Notes: generated by a model not told the origin, from the letters alone. A DNA stretch of 64,000 bases from Sphingomonas profundi (GCF_009739515.1 NZ_CP046535.1:868001-932000), one strand, 5' to 3'; shown: positions 46,833 to 55,826, counted from the stretch's first letter. A program made the numbers and translations.

Positions 46833-48179
46833 ATGGCGGACGCGGGCGGCGCATCATTATCCTATGATCCGCGCACGTGGGTGCCGGCCGGGTCGGGCGC
46901 TGTCCCGATCGATGCCGGCGGGGCGCCGGCCGCCGCCGCGCCGCAGTGGCGAAAGCTCTCGCTGGCGATCGGCGTGGCGCTGCTGGTCGCCTTCGCCGGC
47001 TTCATCGCCTGGCGGCAGCGGACGGCGCCGGCTGGCGCGACCGGAAGCGGATCGGCGGCGAGCGCGGCCGAGCCCGGCGCATCGAAGACCCGCCAGACCA
47101 GGCGCACACTCGTACTGGCCGGCGCCAGCGAGTTGCGGGCGGCGCTGCTGGCCAATGGTGTGGGCGCGGCGGAAGCGGCGGCAGCGGCCCAGGCGACGCA
47201 AGGCGCGCTGAAGGCGGACAGCGAGGTGCGCGCCGTGCTGACCCTGGAGCCGGCCGCCGGCGGCTGCCGCCTGGCGCGGCTGGAGGCGTCAAACCCCGAC
47301 AGTTCGGGCGCGGTCGCCACCCCGCGAGGCGACGGCGGGTTCGACGTGTCGAAGGTGGCGCCGCAGCTGCACGCCCGCATCGTCGTGAAGCGGGGGCGGA
47401 TGGATGCGGACAGCTTCTACTCGTCGGCGGTGGCGGCCGGCATATCGGACAGCCTGATTCCCGAATTCGCCAAGGCGCTGGCCTTCGACTTCGATTTCCA
47501 GCGTGAGGTGAAGCTGGGCGACGCTTTCGAGGCGGCGTTCGAGCAGGAGATCAACGCCAGCGGCCAGCCCGTCGGCGCGCCGCGCCTGCTCTATGCCGAG
47601 CTCAACACCGCCAACAAGTCGAGCGCGGTCTACCGCTTCACGCCGCCGGGCGGCAAGCCGGACTGGTTCGATGCCAGCGGGCGCAGCATCGTCCGCGCGC
47701 TGATGCGCACGCCGGTGGATGGCGCGCGCGTCTCCTCCAAGTTCGGCTTCCGCCTCCATCCGGTGCTGGGCTTCATGAAGCTGCACAAGGGCACGGATTT
47801 CGCCGCGCCGATCGGCACGCCGATCTTCGCCGCCGGCAATGCGGTGGTGGAGTGGGCGGCGATGAAGGGGCCGAACGGCAACCTGACGATCCTGCGCCAC
47901 GAAAATGGCTGGCAGACCTACTATCTCCACCAGAACCGCTTCATGCCGGGCATCGCCCCCGGCGCGCACGTGGCGCAGGGGCAGCAGATCGGCGAGATCG
48001 GCACCACCGGGCGTTCGACCGGGCCGCACCTGCACTATGAGGTGCATATCGCCGGCGAGGCGGTCGATCCGCTCGGCATCCAAACCGAGCAGGGCAGCAC
48101 GCTGACCGGCCCGGCGCTGGTCGCCTTCGCAAAGGAACGGGACCGGATCGACGTGAGCCGGGCCGGTCAGGCCGGGTGA
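46833..48179 (+). CDS. M23-family metallopeptidase
   Basis: 448 aa. One membrane anchor (about 43-60, LSLAIGVALLVAFAGFIAW), a periplasmic stalk, and a C-terminal M23/LytM domain (about 290-400) with the zinc ligands HKGTDFAAP (His and Asp) and GPHLHYEVH. Likely a D,D- or glycine-type endopeptidase acting on peptidoglycan cross-links. ATG 46833 is divergent from the kinase gene (138-base gap). The zinc ligands are intact, so it is probably active. Confidence 0.9.
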   Translation: MADAGGASLSYDPRTWVPAGSGAVPIDAGGAPAAAAPQWRKLSLAIGVALLVAFAGFIAWRQRTAPAGATGSGSAASAAEPGASKTRQTRRTLVLAGASELRAALLANGVGAAEAAAAAQATQGALKADSEVRAVLTLEPAAGGCRLARLEASNPDSSGAVATPRGDGGFDVSKVAPQLHARIVVKRGRMDADSFYSSAVAAGISDSLIPEFAKALAFDFDFQREVKLGDAFEAAFEQEINASGQPVGAPRLLYAELNTANKSSAVYRFTPPGGKPDWFDASGRSIVRALMRTPVDGARVSSKFGFRLHPVLGFMKLHKGTDFAAPIGTPIFAAGNAVVEWAAMKGPNGNLTILRHENGWQTYYLHQNRFMPGIAPGAHVAQGQQIGEIGTTGRSTGPHLHYEVHIAGEAVDPLGIQTEQGSTLTGPALVAFAKERDRIDVSRAGQAG

Positions 48180-48183
48180 CGGC

Positions 48184-48462
48184 TCAGCCCTTGCGGCCGC
48201 GATTGACGTAGAGCAGGGCGGCGGCGACCGCGGCGGAGCCGATGCCGATCGCCGCCCCCACGCCGACCCGCTGCCAAGTGAGGTTGCGTGCGGAGGCGTC
48301 CGCCTCGGCCGCCGGATCGTTGGCGGCCGGAAAGGGCGGCGTCGCCGGCGCGGGCGGCGGCGGTGTCAGCGGCGCGACGCCGGCGGAGGTGCCGCTGGCG
48401 GGTGGCGGCGGCGTGGGCCGGCCCGGCACGGCATCGGCGGGGAAAGTGGGTTCGTCGGTCAT
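48184..48462 (-). CDS. Small proline-rich membrane-tail protein
   Basis: 92 aa. Long Pro/Ala-rich N-terminus, then a hydrophobic C-terminal segment (about 68-86, VGVGAAIGIGSAAVAAALLYV) followed by NRGRKG. This looks like a tail-anchored inner-membrane protein with a flexible cytoplasmic or periplasmic domain. No family recognised. Convergent with the M23 gene (4-base gap). Confidence 0.65.
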   Translation of the reverse strand: MTDEPTFPADAVPGRPTPPPPASGTSAGVAPLTPPPPAPATPPFPAANDPAAEADASARNLTWQRVGVGAAIGIGSAAVAAALLYVNRGRKG

Positions 48463-48636
48463 GGCTCCGCTCCGCTCAGCATCTGTTCGGGTCGGTAGCG
48501 GAACGAGCCGACCGGCCTTCGGTTGCGGACCGGCGGGCAAGTTTGCGCGCGGACGCGGCGGGTTGCGACGGAGCGGGCAGGCGTTGCCCTTCCATCCGGC
48601 GCGCGGCTTCCTAGATGATGAGTCAAGGAGACGCAC

Positions 48637-49638
48637 ATGGTAGCCGTTTCGATCCTCGATCTCGTCCGCGTGCCGGAGGGTGGCGACGTGAAGCTGGCGC
48701 TCGATCGCGCACGCGACCTGGCCGGCCACGCCGAGCGGCTGGGCTACACCCGCTTCTGGGTGGCCGAGCACCACAACATGCCGGGCATCGCCAGCGCCGC
48801 CACTTCGGTCGCGCTCGCCCATATCGGCAGCGGCACGCGCACGATCCGCATCGGCGCCGGCGGCATCATGCTGCCGAATCACGCCCCCTACATCATCGCC
48901 GAGCAGTTCGGCACGCTCGCCAGCCTCTATCCGGGCCGCGTCGACCTCGGCCTCGGCCGCGCGCCGGGCACGGACCAGATTGCCTCGCGGGCGATGCGGC
49001 GCGATCCGATGGCATCCCACCAGTTCCCGCAGGACGTGCAGGAGCTGCAGGCTTTCCTTGCGCCGGCCCAGCCGAACCAGCGCATACGCGCCGTACCGGG
49101 AATGGGGACGGAGGTGCCGCTATGGATCCTGGGGTCCAGCACGTTCGGCGCGCAGCTGGCGGCGGAGCTGGGGCTGCCCTATGCCTTCGCCTCTCACTTC
49201 GCGCCCGATGCGCTGCTGCCGGCGCTGGACCTGTACCGGCTCGGCTTCAAGCCGTCTGCCCAGTTGCAGGCGCCCTATGCGGCGATCGGCGTGAACATAA
49301 TCGCCGCCGAGACGGACGCGGCGGCCAGGCGGCTGGCCACGACGCAGCAGATGTCGTTCGCCGACCTGCTGCGCAACGCGCGCGGCCTGAGCAAGCCGCC
49401 GATCGACGATATCGAGAGCTACTGGGCGCCCGCCGAGCGCGCGCAGGCGCAGCGGATGCTGGCGCGCAGCATCGTCGGCTCGCCGGCCACGGTGCGGGAG
49501 GGGATCGCCCGGCTGGTGGCGGAGACGCGGGCGGACGAGCTGATGATCGTCTGCGACGTATACGATCACGACGCGCGCAAGCGATCGCTGGAACTGATCG
49601 CCGATGCCGCCGGAGAGGGTGAGCGCGAGGCGGCTTAA
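48637..49638 (+). CDS. LLM-class flavin-dependent oxidoreductase
   Basis: 333 aa TIM-barrel protein of the luciferase-like family, closest to YhbW/MsnO8-type proteins. The N-terminus SILDLVRVPEGGDVKLAL, YTRFWVAEHHNMPGIAS and LASLYPGRVDLGLGRAPGTD are diagnostic and include the flavin-binding region. AAGGAG precedes the ATG by 8 bases. Substrate unknown. Ends just before a family A repeat. Confidence 0.92.
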   Translation: MVAVSILDLVRVPEGGDVKLALDRARDLAGHAERLGYTRFWVAEHHNMPGIASAATSVALAHIGSGTRTIRIGAGGIMLPNHAPYIIAEQFGTLASLYPGRVDLGLGRAPGTDQIASRAMRRDPMASHQFPQDVQELQAFLAPAQPNQRIRAVPGMGTEVPLWILGSSTFGAQLAAELGLPYAFASHFAPDALLPALDLYRLGFKPSAQLQAPYAAIGVNIIAAETDAAARRLATTQQMSFADLLRNARGLSKPPIDDIESYWAPAERAQAQRMLARSIVGSPATVREGIARLVAETRADELMIVCDVYDHDARKRSLELIADAAGEGEREAA

Positions 49639-49660
49639 GAAGGGCGGACGGACACTAGGC

Positions 49661-49848
49661 CGGATCGACCTTCAGCGAACCAAGTCGATTCGCTCGCATT
49701 TCATGCGCACCGCTCATCCTGAGGAGCCATTGAGCCTGTCGAAATGGCGTCTCGAGGGACTCGGGCCGTCCTTCGATACGGGTCTTCGCCTTCGCTCAAC
49801 CACTCCTCAGCATGAGCGGACATGCAAAATGCTGAATGTCGATCCGGC
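49661..49848. repeat. Intergenic nested-palindrome repeat, copy 3 (family A, inverted)
   Basis: Opposite orientation to the copies at 1709 and 19491: it begins ATCGACCTTCAGCG, holds CTCATCCTGAGGAGCC, and ends CTGAATGTCGATCCG. Several arms have diverged, so the fold is imperfect. It lies in the 225-base gap between the LLM gene and the ATP12 gene, with no other feature. Confidence 0.8.
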
Positions 49849-49860
49849 TTAGCCCATCTG

Positions 49861-49890
49861 TCGTCATCCTGAACTTGTTTCAGGATCCAT
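49861..49890. repeat. Short palindrome (family B, copy 3) fused to the end of the ATP12 gene
   Basis: GTCATCCTGAACTTGTTTCAGGATCC, arms TCCTGAA and TTCAGGA. It begins at the stop codon of the convergent ATP12 gene and encodes its last codons. Similar copies are at 36167 and, degenerate, at 20923. Confidence 0.75.
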
Positions 49891-50628
49891 ACGGGTCATA
49901 GCGGCCTGGTGCGATGTCGCGGGTAAGCGGCCTTGTTCGGCCGCCAGCGCCACGAAGCGCGCGGCGGCGAGGAAATCGCGTTCGCGGGCTGCGCGGGCAT
50001 CCGCGGCCAGCGCGTCCTCGCCCCACTGTTCGACCTGCCAGAGTTCGTCGAGATGCGTGGTGGCGAAGGCGGCCTCCGCCGCGATCGCGCCTTCGATCAG
50101 CGCCAGCGCCGTCACCAGCGATCCGCCGATCGTCACCAGCGGCGACAGGCCGGCGAGGGCGAAGGCGTCGCGCGCCGCCACCGCCTCGGCCAGGCGGGCG
50201 ACGGTGGCGGGCGGCTGCGGGCGGTGGATGATGCCGGTGACGATCGTGAAGGTGACGTCGTAGCGGTGCCGCGCCCAGTCCAGCAGCGCATCCCATTCCG
50301 CCGCCTGTCGCGCGACCAGCGACGCCGGGCTCTCCGCCCGGTAGCAGAGCAGGTCGGTCTCGGCATAGCCGGCCAGATCGCGGACGAAGGTGTCGCGCGC
50401 CGGCCCGACACGGTCGATCGCGGCATTGGCGAGGCCGGTCAGCGGCATGGCGCGCGGATCGATCACGTCCCCCTGCGCCCGCCACTCGCCGGCGATCGCC
50501 TCCGCCAGCGCGGCGGTGGGCAGCGCCAGCGGCGCGCGCGCCGGCGTCCTCACCGCGCGCCCGTCGAGGCGGATGGCGTGGCCGTCCGCCTCGCCTGCCA
50601 CCGTCACTTCCGTGTAGAAGCGCTTCAT
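49864..50628 (-). CDS. ATP12-family F1-ATPase assembly chaperone
   Basis: 254 aa. The N-terminus MKRFYTEVTVAGEADGHAIRLDGRAVRTPARAPL (start at 50628) and the central GDVIDPRAMPLTGLANAAIDRV, TDLLCYRAESPASL are characteristic of ATP12, which helps assemble the alpha subunit of the F1 ATP synthase. The C-terminus ends TRMDPETSSG, which is encoded by a family B repeat and so departs from the expected end. The start overlaps the upstream gene by ATGA. Confidence 0.92.
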   Translation of the reverse strand: MKRFYTEVTVAGEADGHAIRLDGRAVRTPARAPLALPTAALAEAIAGEWRAQGDVIDPRAMPLTGLANAAIDRVGPARDTFVRDLAGYAETDLLCYRAESPASLVARQAAEWDALLDWARHRYDVTFTIVTGIIHRPQPPATVARLAEAVAARDAFALAGLSPLVTIGGSLVTALALIEGAIAAEAAFATTHLDELWQVEQWGEDALAADARAARERDFLAAARFVALAAEQGRLPATSHQAAMTRMDPETSSG

Positions 50629-50864
50629 TTCGGCGTCGACCATTGGCCGGCGAGGATCTTCGGCAGCACCAGCGCCTGGAACAGGCCGATCGCGAACACC
50701 GGCAGGCCGATCAGCACGTCGCCGCCCACGCGGACCAGATCGCCGAGCAGGATCCAGAGGCCGAAGCACATCAGCACGATGCCGCTGACCTTTGCGGAAT
50801 TGAGGATGGCGAAGCGGACGCGGGCGAGCCGCTCCTGTTCGCTCGGCGGCAGGCCGGGTGTCAT
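50625..50864 (-). CDS. Small two-helix membrane protein
   Basis: 79 aa. After a charged N-terminus (EQERLARVRFAILN), two hydrophobic segments (about residues 26-42, and 50-67). It resembles small proteins found beside ATP12 and HAD phosphatase genes in sphingomonads, but I assign no family. ATGA overlaps at both ends (start 50864 with the HAD stop, stop 50625 with the ATP12 start) suggest tight translational coupling. Confidence 0.75.
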   Translation of the reverse strand: MTPGLPPSEQERLARVRFAILNSAKVSGIVLMCFGLWILLGDLVRVGGDVLIGLPVFAIGLFQALVLPKILAGQWSTPK

Positions 50865-51535
50865 GGCAGGCGCTCCAGCAAGGCGGGAAGATCGGCGGCG
50901 TGATCGACGACATGGTCGGCGCCCTCGGCGAACAGCTCGGCCGGTGCATGATAGCCCCAGGCGACGCCCACGGCGACCGCGCCGGCGGCCTTCGCCATGG
51001 CGATATCGTAGCTGGTGTCGCCGATCATCACCGTCGTCTCGGGCGCGGCGCCGGCTTCGGCCATGGCCTGGAACAGCATCGCCGGGTGCGGCTTGGACGG
51101 GTGGCGATCGGCCGTCTGCAAGGTGACGAAGCGATCGGCGAGGCCGTGATGGGCGAGGCACAGGCCAAGACCGCGATCGGACTTGCCGGTGGCGACGCCC
51201 AGCAGCCAGCCGGCGGCGCATAGATCGGCGAGCGCCCGCGCCACGCCGGCGAACAGCGGCTCCGCGACCAGGCCGGCGCCGCGCCGGCGCTGGAAGGCGC
51301 GCTTATAGTCGCCGGCCATCGCGGCGTGCAGATCGGCGGTGCCGGCCGGATGCAGCATCGCCACCGCCTCGACCAAGCTGAGGCCGACGACGCGGCGCGT
51401 GGCCGCCGCGCCCGGATCGGGCAGGCCGGCGGCGACGAAGCAGTCCGCCATGGCGGCGCAGATCGCCGCCTGACTGTCGACGAGCGTGCCGTCGCAATCG
51501 AACACGGCGAGGCGGTTGGGACGGTCGGCTGTCAT
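50861..51535 (-). CDS. HAD-IA phosphatase, phosphoglycolate-phosphatase type
   Basis: 224 aa. Motif I FDCDGTLVDS (nucleophile Asp), motif II in GVATGKSD, motif III Lys in RHPSKPHP, motif IV IGDTSYDIAMA. The cap is small and helical. Probably hydrolyses a small sugar or phosphoglycolate ester; specificity unproven. It sits in a run of overlapping minus-strand genes ending with ATP12. Confidence 0.9.
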   Translation of the reverse strand: MTADRPNRLAVFDCDGTLVDSQAAICAAMADCFVAAGLPDPGAAATRRVVGLSLVEAVAMLHPAGTADLHAAMAGDYKRAFQRRRGAGLVAEPLFAGVARALADLCAAGWLLGVATGKSDRGLGLCLAHHGLADRFVTLQTADRHPSKPHPAMLFQAMAEAGAAPETTVMIGDTSYDIAMAKAAGAVAVGVAWGYHAPAELFAEGADHVVDHAADLPALLERLP

Positions 51536-51636
51536 GCGGGCGATGCGTCCCGACGGGGGAGCGGCGATCGGCAATGCCGGCAAAGCGGCATGTCGGATGG
51601 GCGCGCGTGACGTGGGTTGGTGCGACGCCGCGCGCG

Positions 51637-51682
51637 CCCTCCACCACGCTGCGCGCGGTCCCCCTCCCTGTGCCGGGGAGTT
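51637..51682. repeat. Family C intergenic repeat, copy 2
   Basis: CCCTCCACCACGCTGCG followed by GGTCCCCCTCCC and TGCCGGGGAG; recurs at 6061-6113. It separates the HAD gene from the PaiB-like gene in the 163-base gap. Confidence 0.65.
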
Positions 51683-51698
51683 ATGAGGGTGGGCCGCT

Positions 51699-52298
51699 TC
51701 ACCGATCGGCGCCGATCAGGGCTGCCATGTCTTCCCGGCCGATCGCCCGCAGGCCCGCGATCACGCCGGCGCGCTGGGTGGCGGACTTGTTCTGGGAGAG
51801 CTTGGCGGTGCCGCGCCACTCGGCGACGTCCAGCTCGAAGGTGGCGATAGCGCCGAGCATCGCGGCGAACCGGCCCGGCCCCATCTTGTGGCGCGTCCAG
51901 GCCGGCTTGGGCGCCAGCTTCACCTCGTGCGCGGCGCTGATCGCATCGAGCTGGCCGGGCAGCGCGTCGTCGGGCAGCCGGCGGATCGTGCCGTGCGCCT
52001 CCACCGCGACATAGTTCCACGTCGGCACCTGATCGGGCGCGTCGTACCAGTCCGGGCTGACATAGGCGTCCGGCCCGGCGATGCTGGCGATGCCGCGCGC
52101 CCCGTCCAGCCCGGCGAATGCGCGGTTACGGCGGGCGAGGTGGAAGCGCAGCCGGCCGTCCGCCGTCACCTCCACCGGCGCGTGGGCCACAATCGGTCCG
52201 TCGGCGGTGCAGGCGAAGATGTGGGCGAAGCCGCGATCGGCGGCGAAGGCGCGGCAGGCGGTCGCATCCCCGAGACGGAAGGCGGGATCGGGGTGCAT
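51699..52298 (-). CDS. FMN-binding, PaiB-like regulator
   Basis: 199 aa split-barrel flavin-binding protein. The segment YVSPDWYDAPDQVPTWNYVAVEAHG is diagnostic of PaiB/FMN-binding negative transcriptional regulators, and IVAHAPVEV near residue 35 is also typical. Regulation is the historic annotation; a flavin-linked enzyme is equally possible. It starts at 52298, sharing one base with the RluC-type stop. Confidence 0.83.
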   Translation of the reverse strand: MHPDPAFRLGDATACRAFAADRGFAHIFACTADGPIVAHAPVEVTADGRLRFHLARRNRAFAGLDGARGIASIAGPDAYVSPDWYDAPDQVPTWNYVAVEAHGTIRRLPDDALPGQLDAISAAHEVKLAPKPAWTRHKMGPGRFAAMLGAIATFELDVAEWRGTAKLSQNKSATQRAGVIAGLRAIGREDMAALIGADR

Positions 52299-53422
52299 CA
52301 GGCGCGACCCCGCCCGCGCCGCTCGCCCTTGCGCTCCTTGCGGCGAGCCTTGGCGGCCTGGCCGATCGCCCGCTTCCGTCCCTCGGCCGTCTCGGAAAAT
52401 TTCGGCTCGTCCAGCGGCAGTTCGCCGCGCTTCGGATCGAAGCCGAGCAGCTTCACGCTCTCGGCGAAGTGGGCCGGCGGCTCGGCGGTCACGTCGATCT
52501 GGCCGCCATCGGGTGCATCGACCCGCAGGCGGCGGGCGTGCAGGTGCATCTTGCGGCTGACTCCGCCCGATAGGAACGCCTCCGGCCCGCCATATTTGCC
52601 ATCGCCGACGATCGGGTGGCCGATCGCCGCCATGTGGACGCGCAGCTGGTGGGTGCGGCCGGTATGGGGTTGCAGCTCCACCCAGGCGGCGGTGTTGCCG
52701 GCCCGCTCGATCACGCGGTAGCGGGTGCGGGCGGGGCTGCCCTCCTTCTCGTCGACATGCATCTTCTCGCCGCCGGTGCCGGGCTGTTTGGCGATCGGCA
52801 GCTCGATCATGCCGTCCTCGATCGAGGGAACGCCGGCGATCAGCGCCCAGTAGACCTTGCGCGCGGTGCGGCTGCTGAACGCCTTGGCGAAATGGCCGGC
52901 GGCAAAGGCCGATCGGGCGACGAGCAGCACGCCGGAGGTGTCCTTGTCCAGCCGGTGAACCAGCTTGGGCCGGCCCGGCGCATCGAGGGTGAGCGCGTCG
53001 AGCAGGCCGTCGACATGGCGGTCCGTCTTGGTGCCGCCCTGCGTGGCGAGGCCGGGCGGCTTGTTGATGACGATGGCGTGGCGATCCTGGTGGATTACCA
53101 GATCGCGCATGAAGGCGGTGTCCTCGTCGGAGAGGGGCGGCCGCTCCTTCTTCGGGCGGGCGGTGGTGGTGGTGGCGGTGGCGGTGGCGATCACCTCCGC
53201 CGGTGGCACGCGGATGCTCTGGCCGGCGGCGAGCCGGTCTCCGGGCGCCGTCCGCGATCCGTCGACGCGCAGCTGGCCGGTGCGCGCCCAGCGCGAGACG
53301 ATGTTGAAGCTGGTTTCCGGCAGGTGCCGCTTGAACCATCGATCGAGCCGGATGCCGTCATCCTCATAGCCCACGGTGAAGGTGCGGCCATCGTCGGCCC
53401 TGGTCGGAGAGTCCTCGGTCAT
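52298..53422 (-). CDS. RluC/RluD-type pseudouridine synthase with extended basic C-terminus
   Basis: 374 aa. An S4-like N-terminus (about 15-75, DGIRLDRWFKRHLP) is followed by a 30-residue linker rich in Ala/Thr, encoded by a GCC/ACC repeat at about 53163-53195, then the catalytic domain with HRLDKDTSG (Asp nucleophile) and a C-terminal extension ending in a Lys/Arg-rich tail (KARRKERKGERRGRGRA). Converts uridine to pseudouridine in RNA; the exact site is unknown. Start overlaps the crcB stop (ATGA). Confidence 0.9.
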   Translation of the reverse strand: MTEDSPTRADDGRTFTVGYEDDGIRLDRWFKRHLPETSFNIVSRWARTGQLRVDGSRTAPGDRLAAGQSIRVPPAEVIATATATTTTARPKKERPPLSDEDTAFMRDLVIHQDRHAIVINKPPGLATQGGTKTDRHVDGLLDALTLDAPGRPKLVHRLDKDTSGVLLVARSAFAAGHFAKAFSSRTARKVYWALIAGVPSIEDGMIELPIAKQPGTGGEKMHVDEKEGSPARTRYRVIERAGNTAAWVELQPHTGRTHQLRVHMAAIGHPIVGDGKYGGPEAFLSGGVSRKMHLHARRLRVDAPDGGQIDVTAEPPAHFAESVKLLGFDPKRGELPLDEPKFSETAEGRKRAIGQAAKARRKERKGERRGRGRA

Positions 53423-53796
53423 CCGATCGCCCTAGCGAGTATCACGCCCAGCGCCAGCATCGCGATCGATCCGACGCCAGAGGCGAGGCCGTAACCGATC
53501 GCGAGCGCGACCTCGCCGCGCATCAGCATCGCGTAGCTTTCCAGGCTGAACGACGAGAAGGTGGTGAAGCCGCCGAGGATGCCGACGCCGACGAACAGGC
53601 GCAGCGGCTCCGCCGGCAAGGCGGCGCGGCCGAGGATGCCGGCGAGCAGCCCCATCAGCAGCCCGCCGATCAGGTTGACCGCGAAGGTGCCGGCGGGAAA
53701 GCCCGGGCCGAACGCGCGCAGCGCCACGGCGGCGGCGGCGTAGCGCAAGCCCGAGCCGATCGCACCGCCGGCCATGACGAGGAGGAGAGGGGGCAT
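53419..53796 (-). CDS. crcB: Fluoride channel CrcB/Fluc
   Basis: 125 aa, four membrane segments. GGAIGSGLRY (about residue 10), VNLIGGLLMG and GGFTTFSSFS are the conserved fluoride-channel motifs. Exports fluoride across the inner membrane as a dimer. The start at 53796 (MPPLLLVM) is chosen because it gives the hydrophobic N-terminus; upstream sequence comes from a repeat. No fluoride riboswitch sequence is recognised upstream. Confidence 0.93.
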   Translation of the reverse strand: MPPLLLVMAGGAIGSGLRYAAAAVALRAFGPGFPAGTFAVNLIGGLLMGLLAGILGRAALPAEPLRLFVGVGILGGFTTFSSFSLESYAMLMRGEVALAIGYGLASGVGSIAMLALGVILARAIG

Positions 53797-53816
53797 GGAC
53801 GCTTCTACCGGGATGT

Positions 53817-53925
53817 TGAACCTCCGCCCATCCTGAGGAGCCGCTGAGCCTGCCGAAGTGGCGTCCCGCATGAACCTTCGAGACGGGACTTCGCCTGCGC
53901 CCAGCCCCTCCACGGGCCGGGCGGT
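53817..53925. repeat. Partial family A repeat, copy 4
   Basis: CATCCTGAGGAGCCGCTGAGCCTGCCGAAGTGGCGTC and CTTCGAGACGGGACTTCGCC resemble the family A copies; only one half is clear. It lies between the crcB start and the DUF885 gene. Confidence 0.6.
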
Positions 53926-53972
53926 CGTGGATCGGCCGGCAGAGTAGCCTCATCATGCGCGGACCGCCACCT

Positions 53973-55826
53973 TCAGCCGATCCGCCTGGCCACCAGATCG
54001 AGCGGCATCGGCCCTCGCGACAGCACCAGCGCGTGGAAATCCTGCCGGCGGAAGCGGCGCTTGCGGCGCGCCATCATCCGCCCGCGCAGCTCCAGCAGCC
54101 GCAGCTGGCCGAGCTTGTAGCCCAGCGCCTGCCCCGGCCACGCCATGTAGCGGCGCACCTCGGCGATCACGCGGCTCTCGGCCACGCCCGTCGCGTCGCG
54201 CATATAGGCGACGGCCCTCGCCTCGCTCCAGCGGTGGAAGTGGAGGCCGGTGTCGACGACGAGGCGGACGGCGCGGAACAGCTCGTCCTGCAGGCGGCCG
54301 AGATTGCCGAGCGGATCGGTGCGATAGCAGCCCATCTCGGCCGCCAGCCGCTCGCAGTAGAGCGCCCAGCCCTCCTGATAGGCGTTGAAGCTGGCGATGC
54401 GGATCAGCAGCGGCTGCTCGCCCAGGCCCAGCGCCACCGCATTTTGCGTGTGGTGGCCGGGCACGCCCTCATGATAGCTGAGCGTGGGCAGGCGGAAGCG
54501 GGCGACGGCGGCCATGTCGCGCAGGTTGATCCAGTAGGTGCCCGGCCGCGTGCCGTCGAGCGAGGGACCGTCATAATAGCCGCCGGGCGCGCCCGCCTCC
54601 GTCGCCACCGGCACGCGGCGAACCTGAAGGCGCTGGCGCGGGATCAGGGCCGGCGGCAGGATCTCGGGGTAGCGCGCCTCCATCTTCGCGACGAGGCCGC
54701 GCAGATAGTCGAGCAGTTCCTCGCGGCCTTCGTCGCTGTCGGCGAACAGGTGGCGCGGATCGTGCGCCAGCGCGTCCATCCGCGCGCCGACGCTGCCGCG
54801 GGAGAGGCCGCGCAGGCGCAGCAGCCGCTCCATCCGCGCGGTGATGCGCTGCACCTCGGCCAGGCCGATGCGGTGGATCTGCGCGGGGCCGAGCGCGGTA
54901 TCGCCGAGCGAGCGGACGTTGGCGGCGTAGAACTCGTCGCCGCGCGGCTGCGCCCAGAGGCCGGCTTCGGCCCGGCCGCGCGGCACCATCGCCGTCACCC
55001 GGCCGAGCAGCGCCGCATAGGCCGGCCGGGCGCGCTGCTGCAGCGACACGGTCGCGCGTTCCAGCGCCTTGTCACGCAGGCGTGCATCGAGGCCGGCCGC
55101 CTGCATCCCCTCACGCAGGGCCAGCAGCAGCGGATGCCGCTCGGCCGGGCCGGCGAGGAAGGCGGCGATCACCTCGCGCGCACCCTCCAGCAGCACGCGC
55201 GGCGGGCGGCAGCCGGCCGCCTCGTCCGCCGCCAGCTTCGCCTCGACGCCGGCGAAGCCCGCGGGAAAGCCGTCGAGCTTGGCGATCCAGGCGTCCACCG
55301 CCGCCGGCGAGGAGACCGACTGCTGGCCCTGCATCGTGCCCGGCGTATCGATCATCGGGCCGGAGATCTGCGTGACCAGATAGGGCACGTGCCCGGAGAA
55401 GTTGAACGCGTTGATCCGCCCGTAGGGGATGTCGGCGGCGCGCACGGCATTGTCGATCACCGCGCCGGCCGTGGCGAGATCGAGCGCGGCATTGGCATCG
55501 CCGGCGCAGGCGATGCGCGTGAGATCGGCGCGGGCGCCAAGCAGCGCCGCGCGCCACATGGCCTCCCCCTCCGGCGAATAATCGTCCATCCGCCGGGCGA
55601 GCGGCCCGCCATCCAGCGCGGCGGGCACGCCGGCATAGACGCCCGCCTCCGGCGTCAGCGCCAGCAGCCGATTTGCGATAGCGTCCAGCGGCGTGCGGAT
55701 CGGGCAGGGCGGCGGCGCGGCGGCGGGCGCGGGGCCGGGCGGCAGCAGCGCGGCGAGGCCGGCGCCGCCGATGGCGGCCACCGCCTCGCGTCTCGTGCTG
55801 CCGCCCGTGCCGGCCATGCTGCCCAT
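53973..55826 (-). CDS. DUF885-domain protein with possible Tat signal
   Basis: 617 aa. The N-terminus has STRREAVAAIGGAGLAALLPPG, a twin-Arg-like signal, suggesting periplasmic export. DUF885 proteins are helical, resemble metallopeptidases and contain HEGVPGHH (here LSYHEGVPGHHTQ), which may bind zinc with a later Glu. Likely a peptidase, but activity is unproven. The start MGSMAG at 55826 could also be the internal Met four codons later. Confidence 0.85.
   Translation of the reverse strand: MGSMAGTGGSTRREAVAAIGGAGLAALLPPGPAPAAAPPPCPIRTPLDAIANRLLALTPEAGVYAGVPAALDGGPLARRMDDYSPEGEAMWRAALLGARADLTRIACAGDANAALDLATAGAVIDNAVRAADIPYGRINAFNFSGHVPYLVTQISGPMIDTPGTMQGQQSVSSPAAVDAWIAKLDGFPAGFAGVEAKLAADEAAGCRPPRVLLEGAREVIAAFLAGPAERHPLLLALREGMQAAGLDARLRDKALERATVSLQQRARPAYAALLGRVTAMVPRGRAEAGLWAQPRGDEFYAANVRSLGDTALGPAQIHRIGLAEVQRITARMERLLRLRGLSRGSVGARMDALAHDPRHLFADSDEGREELLDYLRGLVAKMEARYPEILPPALIPRQRLQVRRVPVATEAGAPGGYYDGPSLDGTRPGTYWINLRDMAAVARFRLPTLSYHEGVPGHHTQNAVALGLGEQPLLIRIASFNAYQEGWALYCERLAAEMGCYRTDPLGNLGRLQDELFRAVRLVVDTGLHFHRWSEARAVAYMRDATGVAESRVIAEVRRYMAWPGQALGYKLGQLRLLELRGRMMARRKRRFRRQDFHALVLSRGPMPLDLVARRIG

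Noticed and set aside
53163-53195. GCC/ACC microrepeat in the RluC-type gene
   Set aside because: It encodes a harmless Ala/Thr linker between the S4 and catalytic domains; common in GC-rich genomes and not notable by itself.
53797-53972. Fluoride riboswitch before crcB
   Set aside because: No match to the conserved motif is recognisable; the sequence is dominated by a repeat fragment.
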